Shown in pieces: positions 21,938 to 30,838 of a stretch of 33,837 bases of DNA (positions within the stretch are counted from its first letter, which is position 1; every line of letters begins with the position of its first letter). The position numbers and the translations under genes were made by a program. The notes beneath the pieces were generated by a model. It saw only the letters and a program-made list of their open reading frames with translations. It searched no databases and had not been told where the DNA came from. Source of the DNA: Chloroflexota bacterium (lineage in GTDB: Bacteria; Chloroflexota; Anaerolineae; Anaerolineales; Anaerolineaceae); contig JAAZOK010000103.1 in NCBI GenBank assembly GCA_012797815.1, positions 1-33,837 of the forward strand. Reading direction: 5' to 3'.

Positions 21938-24781
21938 ATGGAGAAGAAGAGCTACAAACTCTTTTTGGTTTTAAGTATCCTGGTTCTGATGCTTGCGGGA
22001 ACCAATCCGGTTTTTGCCAGCACTCAAGCCGCCCAGAGTACTTATTTGCAAAAAGCACAGCAATTACTGGACCAAATGACGCCTGCTGAAAAGATCGGGC
22101 AGTTATTTCTCATTACATTTAAAGGAAATACCGTCGAAGAGGGTTCTGAATTATATACTCTGTTGCAGGATTATCAGGTTGGTGGCGTGGTGCTCTCGCG
22201 TGCCGATGATAATTTCATCGGACCAGAAAATACTACCCGGGCAGCCTTTGAACTCACTTCCCAATTACAAAATATCACATGGAACAATAGCCTGGCAGGC
22301 TTCATTGGCAGCGAAGAACAGCAGCTCGACCGCATTTATGTGCCGCTCTTCATTGGGATCGCGCAGGATGGTGATTCCTATCCTTTTGACCAGATCTTAT
22401 CAGGTGTTTCTACCCTGCCCAATCAAATGGCTATTGGAGCGACTTTCTCCACCGATCTGGCAAGATCCACTGGTGAGTTGTTAGGCAGAGAATTGCAGGC
22501 ACTGGGGTTCAACCTGCTGTTGGGTCCATCATTGGATGTGTTGGATTCCAGCTATTCCGAGAGCGATGTCAGTTTGGGAACACGCACTTTTGGCGGTGAC
22601 CCTTACTGGGTGGGTGAGCTGGGAAAAGCCTTCATCACTGGTATTCACAGCGGCAGTGATGAAAAAATGATGGTGATTGCCAAGCATTTCCCCGGCAGAG
22701 GGAGCTCTGACCGCCTGCCGGAAGAAGAAGTGGCAACCGTGCGTAAATCACTGGAACAGTTGAAACTGATCGAACTGGCACCCTTCTTTGCAGTAGCACC
22801 CACCAGTGTGGTGGATAGTACCAGGGTGGCGGATGGTTTCCTGGTGAGTCATATCCGCTACCAGGGTTTTCAAGGGAATATCCGCGAAACCACCAAACCG
22901 GTCAGTTTCGATTCTTCGGCACTCAGTTCTATCATGAACCTGCCTCAGTTCAGCACCTGGCGAAATGGAGGCGGCATTCTGGTGTCGGATAGTCTGGGTG
23001 GCAACGCCATTCGTAATTTCTTTGATCCCAACAATGAGAAGTTTGACGGAAAACAGATCGCCTTGAATGCCTTTTTGGCGGGTAACGATATTCTGTATTT
23101 GGATAATTTCCTCTCCACGGATGATGAAAGCGAGATCCAATCCATTCGCAGTACCCTGGAATTTTTCGAACAGAAATACCGCGAAGATAATGCTTTTGCC
23201 GAACGGGTAGATGAATCGGTGCTGCGTATTTTGAGCTTGAAATACAAGATCTATGATGTGTTCACACCCACCTATGTTTACCAGGATGAGGAACAACTTG
23301 GCTTGCTGGGGCAGGGTTCCGATGTGCTTTCGAAGGTGGCACGCAACGCCGCTACCCTGGTCAACCCTTCGATTGAGGAATTGTCATCCGTATTACCTGA
23401 CCCGCCTGCCACCAGTGACCGTATCATCTTTATCACCGATACGGTCAGCACAGCACAGTGCAGCGATTGTGAAGAGCAGGATATTCTCCCGGTGGATGCC
23501 CTGCAAGATACGGTCGAGCATTTATATGGTTCGGGTGGGACCGGTCAGATCGTTGAGCGACGCCTGCGTTCTTACTCCTTCCAGGACCTGACCGCTTACC
23601 TGGATGATCCCGCCAGCCGGGCGGATGTGGGCAGTTTCATCTCCGAAGCCAACTGGTTGGTCTTTTCGATTTTGGATGCGGATAGTTCCCGGACCGGGTC
23701 AGATGCTTTGAAACGTCTGCTGGCAGAAAATCCCGAACTACTGCATGATAAGAAAGTGGTGGTGTTCGCCTTCAATGCCCCGTTTTATCTGGATGCCACC
23801 GACCTCACTTTTATCGATGCCTATTATTGCCTGTATAGCAAAACGGCTGCTTTTGTAGAAACGGCAGCACGCTTGTTATTCCAGGAAATCGTCCCCAAAG
23901 GACATTCACCGGTTTCCATCCCGGTGGTCGGATATGACCTGATCGAGATGACCTATCCTGATCCTGATCAGATCATCTCCCTGGAGATCGATGTGGATAA
24001 CTTGCCCGAAGCGAAACAGGAAGGGATATTGAGCACCGGCATTGAAAATGTCATCTTCCGGGTAGGGGATGCCCTGCCCATCAAAACCGGACCTATCCTG
24101 GATCGCAACGGGTTGCCGGTCCCGGATGGCACTGTGGTGTATTTTATGATCGATCATGTGGGGGAGAGTGAACAGGCTACCATCATCGAAGCCGAGACCA
24201 GCGAGGGTGTGGCGACCATGTCTTATCTGCTGCAGACCTTCGGCAGGGTGGAAATTCGCGCACAAAGCGACCCCGCTAAAAACTCGGAGATCTTCTTGCT
24301 GGATATCACCTCTGAGGCAGGGGGTGTCATCAGTGAGATCACACCCACCCCCGCCCCGACTTTGATCGGGCAGGACCTGGTGATGAACCAGCAGCAAATG
24401 GAAAATGACGAAAACGGTGAAGAAAATGAGCCGGCAAAAGCATTACCTGGTACATTGCAGTGGTTTGTGTGTTCCATTGTTATTTTAGGCATTGCCTACG
24501 GTGTCTATTTGCTCACCCAGCGTTATTTTTCCCTGACGGGTGGGGCTACCATTGCACTATTCGCTATCATTGCAGGATATGGTTGTCTGTTGTGGTTCCA
24601 ATTGAAATTCCCCGGAAGTTTTCCACGCACCAATTTTTTGGAATTGCTTTATTTGTTGGGGTGGACAGCGTTGTTCACGCTCGCCGGGGCCGGGGCTGCC
24701 GTGCTTTCACAGGTAAGCCATTTGAAAAGGGCAAAAGAAAGCTCAGGCAAAAAAACTGATCAAGAAACTAAGAAAAGCTAA
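21938..24781 (+). CDS. Membrane-anchored glycoside hydrolase family 3 protein, atypical
   Basis: Exported 947-aa protein. A signal peptide (1 to about 27, ending PVFAS) leads into a GH3 TIM barrel (about 36-460). It has KIGQLFLI, LGPSLDVLD, GTRTFGGDP, KHFPGRG (249-255) and the nucleophile site ILVSDSLGG (Asp351). NagZ-type enzymes place a catalytic Asp-x-His after KHFPGHG; here the loop reads SSDRLPEEEV without that histidine. A second alpha/beta region follows. Next come an Ig-like segment (about 715-800), an acidic linker, and three C-terminal membrane helices with a lysine-rich tail. A glucosaminidase or related activity on peptidoglycan is plausible but not assured. The last 39 nt overlap the convergent kinase gene. 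Confidence 0.85.
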   Translation: MEKKSYKLFLVLSILVLMLAGTNPVFASTQAAQSTYLQKAQQLLDQMTPAEKIGQLFLITFKGNTVEEGSELYTLLQDYQVGGVVLSRADDNFIGPENTTRAAFELTSQLQNITWNNSLAGFIGSEEQQLDRIYVPLFIGIAQDGDSYPFDQILSGVSTLPNQMAIGATFSTDLARSTGELLGRELQALGFNLLLGPSLDVLDSSYSESDVSLGTRTFGGDPYWVGELGKAFITGIHSGSDEKMMVIAKHFPGRGSSDRLPEEEVATVRKSLEQLKLIELAPFFAVAPTSVVDSTRVADGFLVSHIRYQGFQGNIRETTKPVSFDSSALSSIMNLPQFSTWRNGGGILVSDSLGGNAIRNFFDPNNEKFDGKQIALNAFLAGNDILYLDNFLSTDDESEIQSIRSTLEFFEQKYREDNAFAERVDESVLRILSLKYKIYDVFTPTYVYQDEEQLGLLGQGSDVLSKVARNAATLVNPSIEELSSVLPDPPATSDRIIFITDTVSTAQCSDCEEQDILPVDALQDTVEHLYGSGGTGQIVERRLRSYSFQDLTAYLDDPASRADVGSFISEANWLVFSILDADSSRTGSDALKRLLAENPELLHDKKVVVFAFNAPFYLDATDLTFIDAYYCLYSKTAAFVETAARLLFQEIVPKGHSPVSIPVVGYDLIEMTYPDPDQIISLEIDVDNLPEAKQEGILSTGIENVIFRVGDALPIKTGPILDRNGLPVPDGTVVYFMIDHVGESEQATIIEAETSEGVATMSYLLQTFGRVEIRAQSDPAKNSEIFLLDITSEAGGVISEITPTPAPTLIGQDLVMNQQQMENDENGEENEPAKALPGTLQWFVCSIVILGIAYGVYLLTQRYFSLTGGATIALFAIIAGYGCLLWFQLKFPGSFPRTNFLELLYLLGWTALFTLAGAGAAVLSQVSHLKRAKESSGKKTDQETKKS

Positions 24782-25726
24782 CCCGGCGGATACCCAGAAT
24801 AAACGTGTGATCTCTTTATTCGATGCAAAGCGGCGGTAATCGATATGGGGTGTGATTTTATCGGTGAGTTGTTTGGTATTTCCCAGTAGGACATCCGTGA
24901 ATTGTTTGACCGTCTGGGGTCGGTCATCGGGATGGAGCTGGAGTGCCCATAAGATAGCTTTTTCCATTTGAGAAGAAATGGCTGGATTGATCTCACTGGG
25001 GGGAACCAGTTTGCTGGGGTTCAGAAATCTCTCGCGGGCGTCGGCGGGTTGGGTGCCGGTGCTCAGGTGGTAAAGCGTAGCGCCAAATGAATAGATATCG
25101 CTGCGCACATCCGTATGGATGCCGTCCCCGCCATACTGTTCCAGGGGAGTATAAATAGCGGTTCCCTGACCTTGAATGACGGTGATGGTGACATCATCGG
25201 GAACCATGATCTTGACCAGACCAAAATCCACCAGTTTCAACAATCCGCTGGGAGTGATCTTCAGGTTGCTGGGTTTGATGTCACGGTGAACGATGGGGGG
25301 ATCCTGGCTGTGCAGAAAGGAGAGCGCATCTCCCAGTTGTTGCGCCCAATTGCGGATGTCATCGATCGACAGAAACTTATCATTATGCTTGGCTTGCAGG
25401 ATGAGCGTCCGCAGGTCCTCCCCGGGTACATAATCCATTACCAGGTAATCCCGCGATTCAATGGAAAAGAAATCCGATACTTTGGGTAAATTGGGATGAT
25501 CCAGGCGGGCGCGGATGGTCGCTTCGCGCATGAATTGGTCTTGCGCTTCTTTGATCAGCACTTCGTCCAGCGAGCGGTCGTATTCCACCTCTTTCAGTGC
25601 ACATTTGCGCCCTTCCAGCAGGGTGTCGTCTGCCAGGTAAACGCTGCCCATCCCGCCACGACCAATGATCTTTTTAATAAGATAGCGGTTTTGTAAGATT
25701 TCACCTGGTTTTCTGGAAATTGCCAT
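24743..25726 (-). CDS. Membrane-tethered Hanks-type Ser/Thr protein kinase
   Basis: Cytoplasmic kinase domain (about 15-280) with a single C-terminal membrane helix (about 308-326) and almost no extracellular part. All catalytic motifs are present: GRGGMGSVY (22-30), ALKEV (Lys45), HRDIKPSN (147-154, Asp149), VDFGLVK (Asp167), a threonine-containing activation loop and TPLEQY. It should therefore be active. With no PASTA or other sensor outside, it must receive its signal internally or from a partner. AGGACA lies about 5 nt before the ATG and a TATAAT lies 18 nt upstream. It is divergent from an FHA-winged-helix regulator 57 nt away, the obvious candidate substrate or partner. Its 3' end overlaps the GH3 gene by 39 nt. 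Confidence 0.94.
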   Translation of the reverse strand: MAISRKPGEILQNRYLIKKIIGRGGMGSVYLADDTLLEGRKCALKEVEYDRSLDEVLIKEAQDQFMREATIRARLDHPNLPKVSDFFSIESRDYLVMDYVPGEDLRTLILQAKHNDKFLSIDDIRNWAQQLGDALSFLHSQDPPIVHRDIKPSNLKITPSGLLKLVDFGLVKIMVPDDVTITVIQGQGTAIYTPLEQYGGDGIHTDVRSDIYSFGATLYHLSTGTQPADARERFLNPSKLVPPSEINPAISSQMEKAILWALQLHPDDRPQTVKQFTDVLLGNTKQLTDKITPHIDYRRFASNKEITRLFWVSAGLAFLSFLISFFA

Positions 25727-25744
25727 AACTTGTCCTGATTTTCA

Positions 25745-25750
25745 ATTATA
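25745..25750 (-). promoter_or_regulatory. -10 box of the Ser/Thr kinase gene
   Basis: TATAAT on the minus strand, 18 nt before the kinase ATG. It lies in the 57-bp divergent gap, which also holds AT-rich -10 candidates for the FHA gene (TATTAT at 25767-25772 and TATATA at 25773-25778), so the two promoters must face back to back. Confidence 0.6.
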
Positions 25751-25783
25751 CTGTGTCCGGCGAATGTATTATTATATATAAGT

Positions 25784-26434
25784 ATGGAAAAAAGGAACAG
25801 TACTCCAATTTTAATCGCCCAAAATGGGATGTTGAACAGCAAACAGTGGCTGGTGGATCATGAGATCCTGATCGGTAGGGAAGACTGTTGCGATTTGATG
25901 ATCGATGACCGCCAGGTTTCGCGCAAGCACGCGCGCATCTATCAATTAGGAGATGGCACCTTCATCGAAGACCTGGATAGCAAGAACGGCACCTATGTCA
26001 ATCATAAAAAGATAGAAAGCAGTACTCACCTGCATGAAGGAGACGTGATCCAGATCGCGTTGATCCAGGAATTCCTGTTCATTTCTTCCGATGCCACTAT
26101 TCCTTTATCTGAAGAACAGGTTTATCGAAAACTGTACATCGATCGTAAAAATGATTCGGTATGGGTGAGTGATACTAAGATCGATCCCCCATTATCCGTC
26201 CAGCAATATACCCTGTTGTTATGTCTGTATGAGAACGCCGGGTGCATCGTTCCCCGCAGTGAGATTGTTTCTCACGTATGGGCTGATTCATCCGGTGCAG
26301 GAATATCAAACGAGGCGATCGATGCGCTGGTGCGGCGCTTGCGATATCGCCTCGCTGAATATGAACCTGCTATCGATTTTATCGAAACGGTGCGCGGATA
26401 CGGTTTCCGCTTTCAGAATCCGGTCCAGAAATGA
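25784..26434 (+). CDS. FHA domain fused to an OmpR/PhoB-type winged-helix DNA-binding domain
   Basis: Predicted transcription factor controlled by phosphothreonine binding. The N-terminal FHA domain (about 20-100) has all key residues: IGRE (Gly31, Arg32), VSRKHARI (Ser46, Arg47, His49) and SKNGTYV (Asn68). The C-terminal half (about 115-213) is a Trans_reg_C winged helix with LSVQQYTLLLCLYENAG, VPRSEIVSHVW, VRRLRYRL and ETVRGYGFRF. There is no receiver domain. The order FHA then wHTH is the reverse of mycobacterial EmbR, where the winged helix comes first. The start has no Shine-Dalgarno and an AT-rich -10 just upstream. It is divergent from the kinase gene. Its TGA abuts the stop of the convergent CpXC gene. 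Confidence 0.92.
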   Translation: MEKRNSTPILIAQNGMLNSKQWLVDHEILIGREDCCDLMIDDRQVSRKHARIYQLGDGTFIEDLDSKNGTYVNHKKIESSTHLHEGDVIQIALIQEFLFISSDATIPLSEEQVYRKLYIDRKNDSVWVSDTKIDPPLSVQQYTLLLCLYENAGCIVPRSEIVSHVWADSSGAGISNEAIDALVRRLRYRLAEYEPAIDFIETVRGYGFRFQNPVQK

Positions 26435-27787
26435 TCATTTATCGGCCAGGTTCTTCTTCATTGAATACCGCAGCAGGGTTTTATAAAGCTGCTGGATCTG
26501 CTGTATGCTTTCTTCGGGGGCATTACCACCTTGTGAGATGATGCCGTTCAATAATTGGATGAAATCCGGCGTGATCTTATCCTGATGTTCATCCAGGAAC
26601 TTATTCAAATCTTCCGGTTTGTCGACCAGAGCGAGCATTTCTTCAATTAACTGCACTTCGGCAGGTGGTTCCATGGCTTTGCGAACCACGATCATCACCC
26701 GCTCCAGTTTCTGGATACGGTCTAGATCTGCCTGTTTCCTGGCTTTTTCGATCTCGTCTTCCACCACCTGCAGGAAAAGCTCGGTGATGTTATCAAAATT
26801 CTTCTGGGTTTCGGCTTCGATGTCATCTGCCTGGAGGATGGATTCCAGCAGTTTTTTGGTTTGTTCGAATTCAGCCTGTACCCGTTTATCGATCTGGGCG
26901 GTGAGGTCGAGCAATGTCTCGCGTAATGCCGAAAGGCGCTCTTTTTCATCTCCCTTTGCATCATCGATCTTCTGGCTGAGTTGCTGGAAGAAAGTGTAGT
27001 CCATGCCGCTACGCGCCAGGCTGGTGAGCGTCGAGACTTCTGTATCTGTCTTGGCATTCACGATCAAGTCCAGCAGTTTTTCTCGGGTCAACCCGCCGTC
27101 TTTACTGGCGTCCTGCAATGCCTTAATCGCTTGCTGGGTTTCTTGGGAAGATTGGTAGAGTTGCTTGCCGACCTCGGTTTTCTCGAACAGGACTTTTTCG
27201 ACCCGTTCCAATATTTGCAGTGATTCCTGGTCGTTCTGTGCAACCGCCGATTGCATCAGGCGGGAATATAGCGAGAAAAATGTCAGGTCGAACTGATCCT
27301 TTTCCTGCTCGACGACGGTTTCCAGTTCGGCTTCGGGCACGCTCAACAAGCGCTGGATCAGCTTGATCTTTTTCTGCTGGTCTTCCAGCATTTCTTTGGT
27401 CACGCCATCCGCTTCCAGGATCTTCTCGATCAAAGTTTGAAAAGTGAGCATGGATTGGGGTTGCAGAATATAGGCTTTCCGTTTTTCAGCAGGTAAACTG
27501 TCGATCACCCGGTTGATCAGTGGTCCCAGCTGCTTTTCCTGTTCGTTCAATGGCACATTGCTTTCGGGAGGGAAAAAAGTAAGTAATAATTCCTTTTCGG
27601 GATCATGATACACGATCGGGGTTCCGATCATCCCGCTATAACCACAGGTCTGGCAGTGAATGACGTTGACCGCACCGTTCAATAATTTTTGTTTGGCAAG
27701 CGGATCTTGACCGAGATCGAAGATCTGTTGTACCTCGACGATATTGGGTGAATGACATTGGGGGCAGGTTACTTGAGTTTTTGGCAT
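26435..27787 (-). CDS. CpXC zinc-ribbon domain protein with a long helical region
   Basis: Cytoplasmic 450-aa protein. The N-terminus is a CpXC zinc ribbon: VTCPQCHS (Cys8, Cys11) and IHCQTCGY (Cys45, Cys48) are the four metal ligands. Residues about 80-440 are almost wholly helical, charged and rich in Gln, Glu and Lys, with heptad-like stretches such as EKARKQADLDRIQKLERVM. This predicts coiled coil or an all-helical scaffold. There is no membrane segment. AAAGGA lies about 10 nt before the ATG. It follows the histidine kinase by 41 nt in the same direction and is probably cotranscribed. The biochemical role of CpXC proteins is not established; binding a partner protein through the helices is a guess. 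Confidence 0.87.
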   Translation of the reverse strand: MPKTQVTCPQCHSPNIVEVQQIFDLGQDPLAKQKLLNGAVNVIHCQTCGYSGMIGTPIVYHDPEKELLLTFFPPESNVPLNEQEKQLGPLINRVIDSLPAEKRKAYILQPQSMLTFQTLIEKILEADGVTKEMLEDQQKKIKLIQRLLSVPEAELETVVEQEKDQFDLTFFSLYSRLMQSAVAQNDQESLQILERVEKVLFEKTEVGKQLYQSSQETQQAIKALQDASKDGGLTREKLLDLIVNAKTDTEVSTLTSLARSGMDYTFFQQLSQKIDDAKGDEKERLSALRETLLDLTAQIDKRVQAEFEQTKKLLESILQADDIEAETQKNFDNITELFLQVVEDEIEKARKQADLDRIQKLERVMIVVRKAMEPPAEVQLIEEMLALVDKPEDLNKFLDEHQDKITPDFIQLLNGIISQGGNAPEESIQQIQQLYKTLLRYSMKKNLADK

Positions 27788-27828
27788 GTTAATAGAGATC
27801 CTTTCTTAGAAAACCAATCTTTAATTAA

Positions 27829-29385
27829 TTATTCTTCCATCCTGGGAAGAGAGAAACAAATTCGCGCACCCTTATCTCTCTCCGTATCTACCCAGATCCT
27901 GCCCTTATGAGCTTCGACGATCTGTTTGGTAAGGTAAAGCCCCAATCCGGCACCTTTGGTCTTGCGGGCAGTATCCGGTGAGCGGTAGAAGCGATCAAAG
28001 ATAAAAGGGAAATCTTGGGGGGCAATGCCGGGACCCTCATCACTCACACAGATGATCACTTTATCAGGACGCACTTCTCCGCTGATGCAGATCTCCCCTT
28101 TTTCAGAATATTTGATGGCATTCGATAACAGGTTCGAGATCACCTGTTCGATGCGCGTATCATCTGCCATCACGGATGGGAAATCATCTGGGATGTTGAT
28201 CTTGAAGGTATGGGTTTTGGTTTGGGTGGAGAAACGATCAACCAGGCGTTTTACCATCGATGGGATGGAGATATCTGTTTTTTGAATTGCAAATTTGCCG
28301 GTCTGTAAGCGGGTGGCATCCAGCAGGTTCTCGATCAACTCATTGAGGTGATCGGCTTCTTCTTCAATGATCTTCAAACTCTCGTCCACGAATTCGCTGT
28401 CCCATTCCACGTCTTTGCGGTTGAGCGTGCATACATAGCCTTTGATCAACGCCACCGGAGTTTTCAATTCATGGCTCACGATGGAAATGAAAGTGGTCTT
28501 GGCTTCATCCGCTTTGCGGAAGTTGGTAATATCGCGAAAAGTGGCGATGATGTTGATTAATTTGTTCTCCGGCGAGAGCATCGGAGCATACGTGACCCCG
28601 ATCGGGAGCGGTGGTAACCCCTCCCTGACAAGGTCACCTTCCACATAGAGCTGGGCATGCGGGGTGAGTGGCCAACCTCCCGCGATGGCTTTTTCGAGGG
28701 TGATATCCTGGGTGGGATTCTCAATACGGACGATCTGGTCGTGGGTCTTGCCGTGGATATTTTCAGCCGGTTGTGAGACCAGGCGGGTAAAAGCAGGATT
28801 GCAATGTTCGATGACCTGATTGGCGGAGATGAGCAAAATGCCGTCGGCAGCGGAATCGAAGAGCGCATCCAGGCGTTGTTCGTTTTGCTTTACCATGTTG
28901 TAAAGCTGTGCGTTCTGGACTGCAATGGCTGCCTGGGTGGCGAAACTGTGCAGCAAGGTGCGGTCGTTGGCGGTGAACAATCCGGCATAACTGCGGAAGA
29001 TGAAGATCAACCCTACTACCGTCTTCTGGGTAATCAACGGCAGTCCCACGCCACTCAGTAAACCCAGCGTGGCGGAAAAAGTGATCTCGTTTAGGATACG
29101 ATTTACTTCCGGGATTTCAAACTTTTCGGGGTCCTGATCGTCCGGAATCTGTTTCAGGAAAGGTTTCATGTGTTGCAGGAAATCGGGGGAAATGCCTTCC
29201 GAAACCCGGATGTGCCAGCCTTCGTCCTGGCTGCGCAGTGCGATCAACCCGGCATGCCCGCTGAGCATCTCGATCGCATATTTTAAAATCAAATTGAGCA
29301 ACGCATCCAGGTCTAATTCCTGGGTGAGCGCTTTTGAAATATCTAATAGATAATCCCGCTGGCGGACACGAAAATCAGGGAACAT
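27829..29385 (-). CDS. Cytosolic GAF-PAS sensor histidine kinase
   Basis: Soluble 518-aa sensor kinase. A GAF domain (about 18-160) is followed by a PAS domain (about 170-285). The HisKA helix pair carries SHELKTP with phospho-acceptor His305, and the HATPase has the N box NLLSNAIKYS, G1 DEGPGI, F box FDRFYR and G2 GAGLGLYLTK. All catalytic boxes are intact. There is no membrane segment, so the ligand is intracellular. No response regulator lies in the window, making it an orphan. It lies 30 nt after the aminotransferase gene and 41 nt before the CpXC gene on the same strand. A TATAAT at 29420-29415 overlaps the end of the aminotransferase gene and may give it a separate promoter. Confidence 0.93.
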   Translation of the reverse strand: MFPDFRVRQRDYLLDISKALTQELDLDALLNLILKYAIEMLSGHAGLIALRSQDEGWHIRVSEGISPDFLQHMKPFLKQIPDDQDPEKFEIPEVNRILNEITFSATLGLLSGVGLPLITQKTVVGLIFIFRSYAGLFTANDRTLLHSFATQAAIAVQNAQLYNMVKQNEQRLDALFDSAADGILLISANQVIEHCNPAFTRLVSQPAENIHGKTHDQIVRIENPTQDITLEKAIAGGWPLTPHAQLYVEGDLVREGLPPLPIGVTYAPMLSPENKLINIIATFRDITNFRKADEAKTTFISIVSHELKTPVALIKGYVCTLNRKDVEWDSEFVDESLKIIEEEADHLNELIENLLDATRLQTGKFAIQKTDISIPSMVKRLVDRFSTQTKTHTFKINIPDDFPSVMADDTRIEQVISNLLSNAIKYSEKGEICISGEVRPDKVIICVSDEGPGIAPQDFPFIFDRFYRSPDTARKTKGAGLGLYLTKQIVEAHKGRIWVDTERDKGARICFSLPRMEE

Positions 29386-29415
29386 AATCTTTCCAGTATC
29401 AATAGTATGAAAAGA

Positions 29416-30729
29416 TTATAAATGAGATTCAGCCTCTCCGATAGCGTGCGCGAAGATTTCTAATCCTTCTCTTATTTCCTGCTCGGTGATGCAAAGGGGC
29501 GGGGTGATGCGAATGGTGCTGTCGCCGCAGCCCAGCACCAGCAATCCTGCCGCGAAACAGCGTTCTACCACTTCGTCACGCAAGGCGACGGCGGGTTGTT
29601 TGGAGACGGGGTCTTTGACGAACTCCACCCCGATCATCAGTCCCTTACCGCGCACATCTCCGATACAGGGATGCGCTTGCTGGTTCCGGCGCAGGAGGTC
29701 CAGCGCCAACGCGCCGGTTTTCTGAGTGTTCGCGATGTACTCTCGCTCGAGCAGCTCGATGGTTTTCAGCGCAGCGGCACAAGCCAGCGGGTTTCCCCCG
29801 AAAGTATTGCCATGCGAACCGTTAGGCCAGGTCATCAGTTCCGCTTTTGCCATCATCACACCCATGGGAACGCCGGAAGCGATCCCTTTGGCGATGCAGA
29901 TGATATCGGGTTCCACCCCGTAATGATCGACCGCCCACCATTTGCCGGTGCGTCCCATGCCCGATTGCACTTCATCCACGATCAGCAGAATGCCGTACTT
30001 ATCACAGACCTCCCGCAGCGCGGGCAGGAAAGTATCGGGGGGATAGATATAGCCCCCTTCGCCCTGAATGGGTTCGATCAAAATGCCGGCTACCTCATTG
30101 GGTGGCAGCAGTTTGTGAAACACGATCTCTTCCAGGTAGCGGATGACGGCATCCCCAATATTTTCTCCTTTTTCCATATGCAGCAGGGGACGGTAGGGAT
30201 TGGGGAAGGGCACATGGGTCACGCCGTTCATCAGCGGATAGAAGGAGCGATGGTAAATGGTCTTCGAGGCGGTCATGGAAAGAGAAGCGGCGGTGCGTCC
30301 ATGAAAACCGCCCAGGAATCCGATGAATTGCGAGCGTTCGGTGAAATATTTGGCAAGTTTGAGCGCACTTTCCACTGCCTCGGAACCCGAATTTGCCATA
30401 AATGAGATGGCTGGCAGTTGGAAGGGCGAGATCTCATCCAATTTCTCTGCCAGTTCGATCCATTGGGGGTGGTAGAAATCGGAAGAAATATGGATGAACT
30501 TCTGGGCTTGTTCGCTGATGGCAGCTACGACCTCTGGGTGGGAATGACCGGTGGAATTGACGGCGATCCCGGCGGCGAAGTCCAGGTACCGTTTCCCATC
30601 CACATCCCATACTTCAACGCCCAAACCGTGATCCATGACAAATGGATAACCACGGGGATAAGAAGATGAGATGACCTTCTTATCTCTTTCGATGTATCCT
30701 GCTGAAATTGGACCTGGATCAATACGCAT
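29416..30729 (-). CDS. Class III PLP-dependent aminotransferase (GABA/ornithine/acetylornithine type)
   Basis: Cytoplasmic enzyme that moves an amino group from an omega-amino acid to a keto acid. The fold-type I, class III features are clear: YLDFAAGIAVNSTGHSHPEV, the phosphate-binding NSGSEAVESALKLAK, FHGRTAASL, the cofactor aspartate in LIVDEVQSGMGRTGK, the Schiff-base lysine Lys281 in IAKGIASGVPMG, and GNTFGGNPLACAAA. The length of 437 aa is normal. The closest groups I recognise are GabT and broad ornithine or acetylornithine aminotransferases; a specific substrate cannot be chosen from sequence. No arginine-biosynthesis genes are nearby. GGAGGG lies 7 nt before the ATG. It is followed by the histidine kinase gene. 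Confidence 0.9.
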   Translation of the reverse strand: MRIDPGPISAGYIERDKKVISSSYPRGYPFVMDHGLGVEVWDVDGKRYLDFAAGIAVNSTGHSHPEVVAAISEQAQKFIHISSDFYHPQWIELAEKLDEISPFQLPAISFMANSGSEAVESALKLAKYFTERSQFIGFLGGFHGRTAASLSMTASKTIYHRSFYPLMNGVTHVPFPNPYRPLLHMEKGENIGDAVIRYLEEIVFHKLLPPNEVAGILIEPIQGEGGYIYPPDTFLPALREVCDKYGILLIVDEVQSGMGRTGKWWAVDHYGVEPDIICIAKGIASGVPMGVMMAKAELMTWPNGSHGNTFGGNPLACAAALKTIELLEREYIANTQKTGALALDLLRRNQQAHPCIGDVRGKGLMIGVEFVKDPVSKQPAVALRDEVVERCFAAGLLVLGCGDSTIRITPPLCITEQEIREGLEIFAHAIGEAESHL

Positions 30730-30759
30730 AGCGGTACCCTCCCCGGTGGATTTTGGCTA

Positions 30760-30788
30760 ATTGTATCCGCACATGCGCGTTTTGAGAA
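30760..30788 (-). promoter_or_regulatory. Possible promoter of the aminotransferase gene
   Basis: On the minus strand TTCTCA (30788-30783) and TACAAT (30765-30760) are 17 nt apart, with a start expected about 24 nt before the ATG and a GGAGGG ribosome site between. Both hexamers are imperfect. Confidence 0.4.
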
Positions 30789-30805
30789 TTATCTTCTTTC
30801 TTGAA

Positions 30806-30828
30806 ATTTCAGCTAGATTTCCTGAAAT
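30806..30828 (-). other. Hairpin after the ROK kinase gene
   Basis: Arms ATTTCAG (30806-30812) and CTGAAAT (30822-30828) around a 9-nt loop, 10 nt beyond the ROK stop on the minus strand. No T-run follows, so termination would be weak at best. Confidence 0.45.
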
Positions 30829-30838
30829 AGGAGGGGGA

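Noticed and set aside
25784-29385. The FHA-winged-helix protein as response regulator of the nearby histidine kinase.
   Set aside because: It has an FHA domain in place of a receiver domain and no phospho-acceptor aspartate, and the genes are on opposite strands.
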